A stretch of DNA of 64,000 nt from Anisodus tanguticus (Eukaryota; Streptophyta; Magnoliopsida; Solanales; Solanaceae). A program made the translations under genes and the position numbers. Position 1 is the stretch's first letter. Each line of letters begins with the position of its first letter. The DNA is taken from NCBI GenBank assembly GCA_034509755.1, contig CM067539.1, positions 57,298,513 to 57,362,512 on the forward strand. Reading direction: 5' to 3'. The notes below the pieces were generated by a model that was not told the origin of the DNA, searched no databases, and worked only from the letters and a program-made list of their open reading frames with translations. Of the stretch, positions 58,266 through 64,000 are shown piece by piece.

Positions 58266-58564
58266 TGTTAAATATACCAAATATACATAAGATATACACG
58301 GTATGCACTGTGTATATCCTGTGTATATCCTATGTATATTTGGTATCGAATGGTCACGGATTTTAGGCATAATTGTACACAATTTTGTATAGTTGTAGTG
58401 TACCATAATTAGTCTTGTACTCTTACCATAATTGTATAGTTAATCTCCAAATAGAATAAGGTTTTAGGAGTTGAATAAGAATATGATTCTCCTATTATGG
58501 AAATATGTAAATTGTATATATAGTCTTTCAATTAATGAAAATAATCAAGGGATTATTTCTTTCA
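58266..58564 (+). repeat. Solo LTR related to E5, just past the P450 stop codon
   Basis: It starts TGTTAAATATACCAAATAT and ends GGGATTATTTCTTTCA like the E5 LTRs, and shares ATAGAATAAGGTTTTAGGA, TTGTATATATAG and AATGAAAATAATCAAG. No gag or pol adjoins it, so it is a solo LTR left by recombination. The flanks GTATC and GTAGG are only a partial target duplication. TATATATA is at 58515-58522. An internal GTGTATATCCT repeat near 58310 is private to this copy. Confidence 0.85.
58515..58522 (+). promoter_or_regulatory. TATA box of the solo LTR, facing antisense into the P450
   Basis: TATATATA is at the same place as in the E5 LTRs. A start ~25-30 bp downstream would lie inside the LTR, and transcription would run right across the minus-strand P450. 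Confidence 0.5.
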
Positions 58565-58583
58565 GTAGGAAAACAAATTATTT

Positions 58584-60184
58584 TCATGACTCCTTTAGTC
58601 TATAAGTAGGAATAGCCATCAAAGGCTTTTCTCTGCTTGTTACTAACCCAAAGTGCTCATCAATGTCCAAATCACAAGGTTGCATGCCATTTGGAAGCTC
58701 CCAATCAAAGCAATGCACCAGTTGTGCCACAAAAAGACGGACAAGGACAATTCCCAAATGCATTCCGGGGCAGCTTCTTCTGCCAGAGCCAAATGGTAAA
58801 AGTTGGAAGTCACGTCCGTGAACGTCTATACTGCTACCAACAAATCTCTCGGGCAAAAACTTGTCAGGCTCAGACCAAATATTTGGATCCCTCTGAACAG
58901 CATAAAAGTTTATCATGATCCGGGATCCCTTTTGTATGTGGAAGCTATCGACCACACAATCTTCCATGGCCTCGTGAGGCACTAGTGGCGCCACGCAGTG
59001 CAGCCTCATTCCCTCTTTTACAACCATGTCTAAGTAGTTCAAATTCTCCAAGTCGGATTCTTTTACCATTCTTTCAAGGCTTACCACTTCTTCTAACTCT
59101 TTTCGGAGTTTCTTCATTACATGAGGATGCCGAAGAAGCTCTGTCAGTATCCATTCTACAGTTGTTGATGAAGTGTCCATTCCTGCAACGATCATGTCCT
59201 GTTACAGAAAAGGAAACGAGGGAAATTAATTGTACAAACAAATCTAATCGTATGATGAGCATATAATAATACAAGTATAAATTAATAAGATGAAATAACG
59301 TAACGTACGAGGAGGACAGCTTTTATATGGGTACGCTCAAACTGAAATTCTGCTTCTCCTGATTGCATAATGTCCAACATGGTGTCCACAAAGTCTTTGG
59401 ATTTCTTCTGCTCGTGAGACTGGACATGTTCATCGATAATCTTCTCAAGGAACTCATCAAACACCTTTGAAAGATCTTTGAGCCGGCGTGTGAGTCCCTG
59501 GAGATCAATTAAACCAAGGAAGGGGAAAAAATCTCCAAGATTTGGTGCTGCAGCTAAATATGTGACCTCTTGTACTAAAGCTTTAAATCCCCTCTTGTCC
59601 AAATCTTCGTCCATGTACTTCTTCCCAAACACCATCAAGCAAGTTATGTCAGCATTCATGGATGCAACCTTTGCACTAAGATCAACAACAAGGCGATCAC
59701 GAGCTTCCTTTTTAAGTGATTCGATCATAAGCTCAACTTGTTGCCTTCTCATGGGTTGAAATGAATGGATCTTTTGGCTACTAAAAAGGTGCACAGTGCA
59801 TAATTTGCGTATGTTGCGCCAATATGGTCCATATTTTGCAAATACCAAATTCTTCTGGCCATATGTCAAATACTGAGCTGCCTCGCTATAAGGCCTACTA
59901 GCAAAGATATGATCATACGTCTTGAGGACCTTCTCCACTGCGTCTGCAGACGAGACAACGATTGTAGGTACTAGTCCGAGTCGCACATACATAATCGGAC
60001 CATGTTTCTTGGCTAGTTTTTGGAAATCTTGGTGTTGATTCTTACCTAACAAGTGAAGATGTCCTAAAATGGGAAGCCCTTTTGGACCTGGAGGATACCT
60101 TTTCCTCTTCTGGATATTGTTTAGCAGCTCATACAAGGCATAGACAATAAAAACAACCACTAGTGTTGCCCATATCAACGCCAT
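58584..60184 (-). CDS. Cytochrome P450, CYP71 clan (CYP736-like), two exons
   Basis: The gene has exon 1 at 60184-59309 and exon 2 at 59198-58584, joined in phase 0 across a 110-bp intron with GT (59308-59307) and AG (59200-59199). The 496-residue product is full length for the family. Residues 4-22 form the membrane anchor, and PPGP at 31-34 is the hinge. W122 and R126 mark helix C. AGMDTS (297-302) is the oxygen-activation motif, E354 and R357 the ExxR pair, PERF is at 408-411, and FGSGRRSCPG carries heme ligand C435. All key residues are present. CYP71-clan enzymes are ER-bound monooxygenases using NADPH-P450 reductase; the substrate cannot be read from sequence. The N-terminal half resembles CYP736 proteins as I remember them. 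The start is the only upstream Met giving the anchor and hinge. A solo LTR lies 19 bp past the stop; tandem repeats lie upstream. Confidence 0.93.
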
Positions 60185-60224
60185 GCCTAATACTTACTGA
60201 CTTTTCTAGCTTCTGAGAGAGCTC

Positions 60225-60569
60225 TAGTGGAAAGAGTCCAGAGATCGGAATCATATAATGGCTCTTGGCTGCCACAATAGAATAATCAATGCACTATTAG
60301 GTGTGTGTGGTATGGAGCAAAAAATATTTTTAGTGGAAAGGGTCCAGATCTCTGAATCATATAATGGCTCTTGGCTGCCACAATAGAATAATCAATGCAC
60401 TATTAGGTGTGTTTGGTATGGAGCAAAAAATATTTTTATTGGAAAGGGTCCAGAGATCTGAATCATATAATGGCTCTTGGCTGCCACAATAGAATAATCA
60501 ATGCACTATTAGGTGTGTTTGGTATGGAGCAAAAAATATTTTTATTGGAAAGGGTCCAGAGATCTGAAT
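60225..60569. repeat. 106-bp tandem repeat, 3.25 copies, in the P450 promoter position
   Basis: Copies start at 60225, 60331, 60437 and (partial) 60543, with exactly 106-bp spacing. They are nearly identical over TCATATAATGGCTCTTGGCT and AATCAATGCACTATTAGGTG. The first copy begins 41 bp upstream of the P450 ATG on the minus strand, so the array occupies the core promoter and 5' leader. Confidence 0.95.
60251..60257 (-). promoter_or_regulatory. Candidate P450 TATA-like element, present in each repeat unit
   Basis: On the minus strand this reads TATATGA within CATTATATGATT, about 67 bp before the ATG. Equivalent copies lie at 60357-60363 and 60463-60469. No better TATA box was seen closer to the gene. 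Confidence 0.4.
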
Positions 60570-61442
60570 ATCCTATCTGATCTTTGTCAAATTCAGGGGT
60601 GGTGCTTCTATCTGATGCCAGAAAATGCCCACAAGCAAGAGCCAGACTTGCACCGAAAGCCGGGATTCAAAATCTACCATAACATAAGGAGAGGAGGTAG
60701 AGCAATAGCTTGGGTTTGCGGAGTCGAATTTATCACTTAAGAAGCTAACAAAAGGGGCCTCTTCGGAATTGCTAGGGAACTCTTCATCAGCCGCTCATTA
60801 AGAGGATTCATTTGTGACTTCCACTTTTTAGACATCCAAAAAGGAGAGGGGCGTAGCAGTTCTAAGGAGAGGGGCGAAAAGCAACTCAACTAGGTGCCGT
60901 CTCTTGATCCCTCATTCCACTAATCCGTTGTTACTGATTCGAAAAATATTTTCCGATTTTTACATGTTTGATTGGTAAAAACTTTTTCTCTAGGAAAACA
61001 AGTTCTATAAAATGAACAAAATGACTTTCTTAAGATTTCTGCTTACTTACTAACATAACATAACATAATATTAATTTTAAGTGGCATAATGTACACTTGT
61101 TGACTTGCTTGGTCTACTACCGAAGGTTGTGTTGGGTGATAAGTACATCTTCATAACTACAGGTCTCGAGTGAGTTATAAGAATGAAATCACCTTCGATA
61201 GAAAGCACTTTACTCTAAAGTGAGACATCAGAGTTGTTATTAGGTTTGAGTACGGTCTAGTTTTTGTATTAGACTATCGAGTTGTAATCTTATTAGCTTA
61301 TGTGGAAGCATTCAATTGTGATCAGTTGGAGAAAACATTGTTTCCAGCCTGACTTAGCTTGAAGGATATTAGCAACTATCAAGTGATTGTTTGGGTGAAG
61401 GACGCTTACGGGTATGAATTTAGCTCTGTTTTAGTGGAAGAG
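60570..61442. other. Spacer with a GC-richer, possibly organelle-derived block
   Basis: 60590-60910 has a base composition unlike the AT-rich neighbourhood and a style reminiscent of plant mitochondrial DNA. No gene is recognised. This is an impression and needs a similarity search. Confidence 0.3.
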
Positions 61443-62160
61443 TTACTTGAAATCCCACATGACTCTTCTCATCCTCATCTCCACGATTCTTTCCCAAACT
61501 TTCATAGTGTGGTTTAGCAGCTTGATACTCCTATAATTGTTGCAACTCTGGATATCACCTTTGTTCTTGTACAAAGGAATTATTGTGCTCCACCTCCATT
61601 CTTCGGGCATTCTCGTAGTCTTAAAAATGACGTTAAACAACACAGTCAGCCACTCCAAACATGCCCTGCCTGCGCTCTTCCAAAATTCAACTGTGATCTC
61701 ATCAGGCCCGATCGCACGTCCCCCGCACATATTGTGAACAGAACCCTCAACCTCCTCAACCTTAATACTTCTACAATACCTAAAATCCTGGTACCTACCA
61801 GATTGCTCTAGATCTCCTAGCACAATGTCTCTATCTCATTTCTCATTCAAGAGTTTATGGAAGTAAGACTGCCACCTCTGCCTATTATGCGCATCCTCCA
61901 CCAGTACTTTGCCGTCCTCATCCTTGATGCACCTCACGTGATCCAAGTCACGAGCCTTCTTCTCTCTCGCCTTGGCTAGTCTGTACAACTTCTTATCCCC
62001 GTCTTTTTCCTCTAATTCCACGTACATGCGTTCAAAAACCGCCATTTTTGCCACCGTAACCGCAAGCTTTGCCTTCTTCGCCAACTTGTACAGTTCCCTA
62101 TTCGTCTACTTCTCCACCTCATCTTGACTTTCTACCAATTTTGCATACGCCGCTTTCTAT
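61443..62160 (-). pseudogene. LINE (RTE-like) reverse transcriptase relic
   Basis: The minus strand encodes, from 62160 leftward, KLAKKAKLAVTVAKMAVFER, then WQSYFHKLLNEK, and after a break IKVEEVEGSVHNMCGGRAIG, GPDEITVEFWK, MPEEWRWSTIIPLYKNKGDI and CNNYRSIKLLNHTMKVWERI. This is the linker and the first RT blocks of a plant RTE-type LINE. It ends at 61443 before the catalytic YADD block, so both ends are missing. Confidence 0.85.
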
Positions 62161-62984
62161 CAAAAACAAAAAAGAAAAAGGAGGATTAAATATTCCATTG
62201 CCATGGCCATGACAGGAAGAAGTACGAGACGAGTGGGTGTGGGGTTTAGGAGTAGGTTTTTTCTTTTATTTATTTTTTGATATATTCCTTTAAATAATAA
62301 AGTTATTTTATATATATACATGGAGCCTACGTAGACTTTTGAGAGCTTTCTAGTCAGCTATCCATTAGTGATGAGGATATTTTTTACAAGTTTATTAACG
62401 GGAGAGAAAAATATGAACTAAAATTCTAATGGAGGATAAATTCAAATTATAAACAATAGTATAGGGGCAAATGTGACCCTTTTCCCTTTTCAAATAGACA
62501 GTATTTTACTGGAGAATGGGTTTCTAATAATCAGACAAGTGGACAAAGTTTTAATAGTGACAAATTAGTGCATGTAGCCGCCAAGCATATGGCCTCCTTT
62601 GTTTACTACTAGCGTGTACAACGATTTTTTTTTAGCTTAATAAAATTGGTGGCTTAAAATAAAATTTTATTCAGAGGTTTTAATTTATTTTTTAAAAGTC
62701 TAACCTTTTCTACACCAAATCTTTCATATATACATTTATTTAGAATCTAATTTTCTAACTTCTCTAAATGCAAAATTATTAATAATTTATTGATCAATTT
62801 ATTTTAATATTTTTATCAATTGGTGGTATAGCTAATCAATACGAGGCTAAAATGTTCTCTTCTCATTTTATTTAATAAAGATCTTATAACTTTTACTTTA
62901 AAATATTAGATAATCTTTGGAAAATAAATTAGTCATAGAACCTTCTACCAATAAAAAGTGGGCCCAAAAAATTTTAGGTCTAAA

Positions 62985-63165
62985 GCCATTGACTTAGTTG
63001 CTTTGGCCTTGAGCCGACACTGTATGAACAATGTGATGTGATGAATGAGATTCATCCCTCAACTAAAGGTCTTGGGGTTTGAGTCCTGAAAATGGAGAAA
63101 CCCTAATAGGAAGCATATTTCCTTAAATGAATCCTACACGACACGAATTTGGATTAGCCATTGTT
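62985..63165 (+). mobile_element. Candidate SINE
   Basis: GGTCTTGGGGTTTGAGTCCT at 63068-63087 resembles a degenerate polymerase III B box, followed by GAAAATGGAGAAACCCTAAT as seen in some plant SINEs. The A box and target duplication were not identified. Confidence 0.3.
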
Positions 63166-63168
63166 GGG

Positions 63169-63522
63169 TAACGCCGGCATCTTGCCGATGGCGAGGCTTA
63201 AGTGATGGGTCAGTGATTGCCCGAGTCAGAGTCATGGTTGAACATGATGCTTTCTTGATGGAGTTGGTGAAGAAATAAAATTTGTGTCTTACTATCAATT
63301 GTAGCTTTTGGAATGAAAGCACTTGATCCTAATAATTAGTATCAGAGTAAAAGTTATGGATTCGATTCTAAAAAATAACATGCTATGTAAGTACCGCCAA
63401 CATCATGTCTATTACAAGGCTCAAGTAATGGGTCGGGGATGATCTGAGGCGGAATCATGGTCAAACAGAACGTTTATTTGATGAGCTTAAAAAAGAAATA
63501 AAAATTACACCCTTATTATCAT
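63169..63522 (+). repeat. Diverged tandem duplication, ~222-bp offset
   Basis: The ordered motifs CGCC..CATC, AAGGCTCAAGTAATGGGTC (GCGAGGCTTAAGTGATGGGTC in the first copy), AATCATGGTCAAACA (AGTCATGGTTGAACA) and AAGAAATAAAA occur at 63171-63300 and again at 63393-63520. Confidence 0.75.
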
Positions 63523-63525
63523 CTA

Positions 63526-63750
63526 TTCCCTCTGTCTCAAATTATTTGTCATGGTTACTAAAATGTTATATCAAATTATTTATCGTTTTAAAAATTCAAT
63601 GCACAATTAATTATTTCTTTCCCATTTTACCCTTAGTAGATCTTTGTCATTAATGGAGATGCCACATAAATATAGTAAACATTTAATGGAGAGAGATTAT
63701 AACTTAGACATAAATAATTAGGATAAAAGTAGTCAAATACCCCCTCTTAA
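63526..63750. mobile_element. Stowaway-like MITE, family member 2 (right end unclear)
   Basis: It begins TTCCCTCTGTCTCAAATTAT after TA and shares the ordered interior of the 37115 element: GTCATTAATGGAGATG, then TTTAATGGAGAGAGATTATAA. The right end runs into a second MITE-like start near 63756 (CTGTCCCAATTTATATGATA). Confidence 0.55.
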
Positions 63751-64000
63751 TTACTGTATCTGTCCCAATTTATATGATACACTTTCCTTTTTAGTCGGTC
63801 CAAAAAAGAATGACACATTTCCTTATTTGACAATAATATACACTATAATTTTAAATTTTACGCTTAATATACACTAAATATCTTTGGTTTGTTTTAGATC
63901 ACAATATTCAAAAGTCTTTTTTATTTTTTAAAATTCGTGTCTAATCAAACTACATCATATAAACTTGAAGAGAGAGTAATATTTTAAAGGAATATGTAAA

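Larger units (their letters stand above)
62161..64000. other. Terminal spacer with short repeats and MITE fragments
   Basis: No gene is supported. A SINE-like stretch, a ~222-bp tandem duplication and Stowaway-like sequence are listed separately. Confidence 0.5.

Noticed and set aside
58637..59266. Plus-strand frames over the P450
   Set aside because: They are shadows of the minus-strand gene, which has all P450 motifs and correct splice sites.
60225..60569. CRISPR-like array
   Set aside because: Contiguous 106-bp tandem copies without spacers in a eukaryotic genome.

Overview
This is a plant nuclear window made almost entirely of transposable-element remains, with one intact cellular gene. 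AT-rich spacers, several Ty1/copia lineages, plant-type hAT, Stowaway-like MITEs, SINEs, a TRIM and a CYP71-clan P450 point to a dicot. The style of the repeats suggests Solanaceae, but that is a judgement by eye and not a database result.

Layout. 1-6470: degenerate minus-strand copia element (E1), entered inside its 3' LTR. 6471-8902: spacer. 8903-15311: plus-strand copia element (E2) with 5-bp target duplication TAATA; its 5' LTR carries a foreign ~539-bp insert. 15444-~17000: gypsy-like LTR remnant, then uncharacterised repeat-like DNA. 19150-21005: CCA-rich DNA with a diverged ~1.1-kb tandem duplication. 22526-22912: LINE zinc-binding tail. 23042-24611: 5' part of a plus-strand copia element (E3), broken by a minus-strand DUF4283 (LINE ORF1-type) relic at 24612-26010. 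26474-31581: minus-strand copia element of the same family (E4) with TSD GTTTC. 31587-41900: spacer with MITEs, a SINE with clear target duplications, and TRIM LTRs. 41900-45177: minus-strand copia fragment (E6). 45972-49565: hAT transposon with perfect 8-bp TSD and a decayed transposase. 50240-50630: SINE modules. 50816-55671: the best preserved copia element (E5), TSD TTATA. 55909-57292: hAT-like non-autonomous element filled with a G-rich minisatellite. 58266-58564: solo LTR related to E5. 58584-60184: intact two-exon P450 (minus). 60225-60569: 106-bp tandem repeats in the P450 promoter position. 61443-62160: LINE reverse-transcriptase relic. 62161-64000: spacer with short repeats.

How it fits together. 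The only gene likely to make a working protein is the P450. Its surroundings are remodelled on both sides. A 3.25-copy tandem repeat begins about 40 bp upstream of the start codon. A solo LTR with its own TATA box ends 19 bp beyond the stop codon and points antisense into the gene. All gag/pol genes are broken by stops, frameshifts or deletions, so none of the mobile elements looks autonomous. No rRNA or tRNA gene and no CRISPR array was seen.
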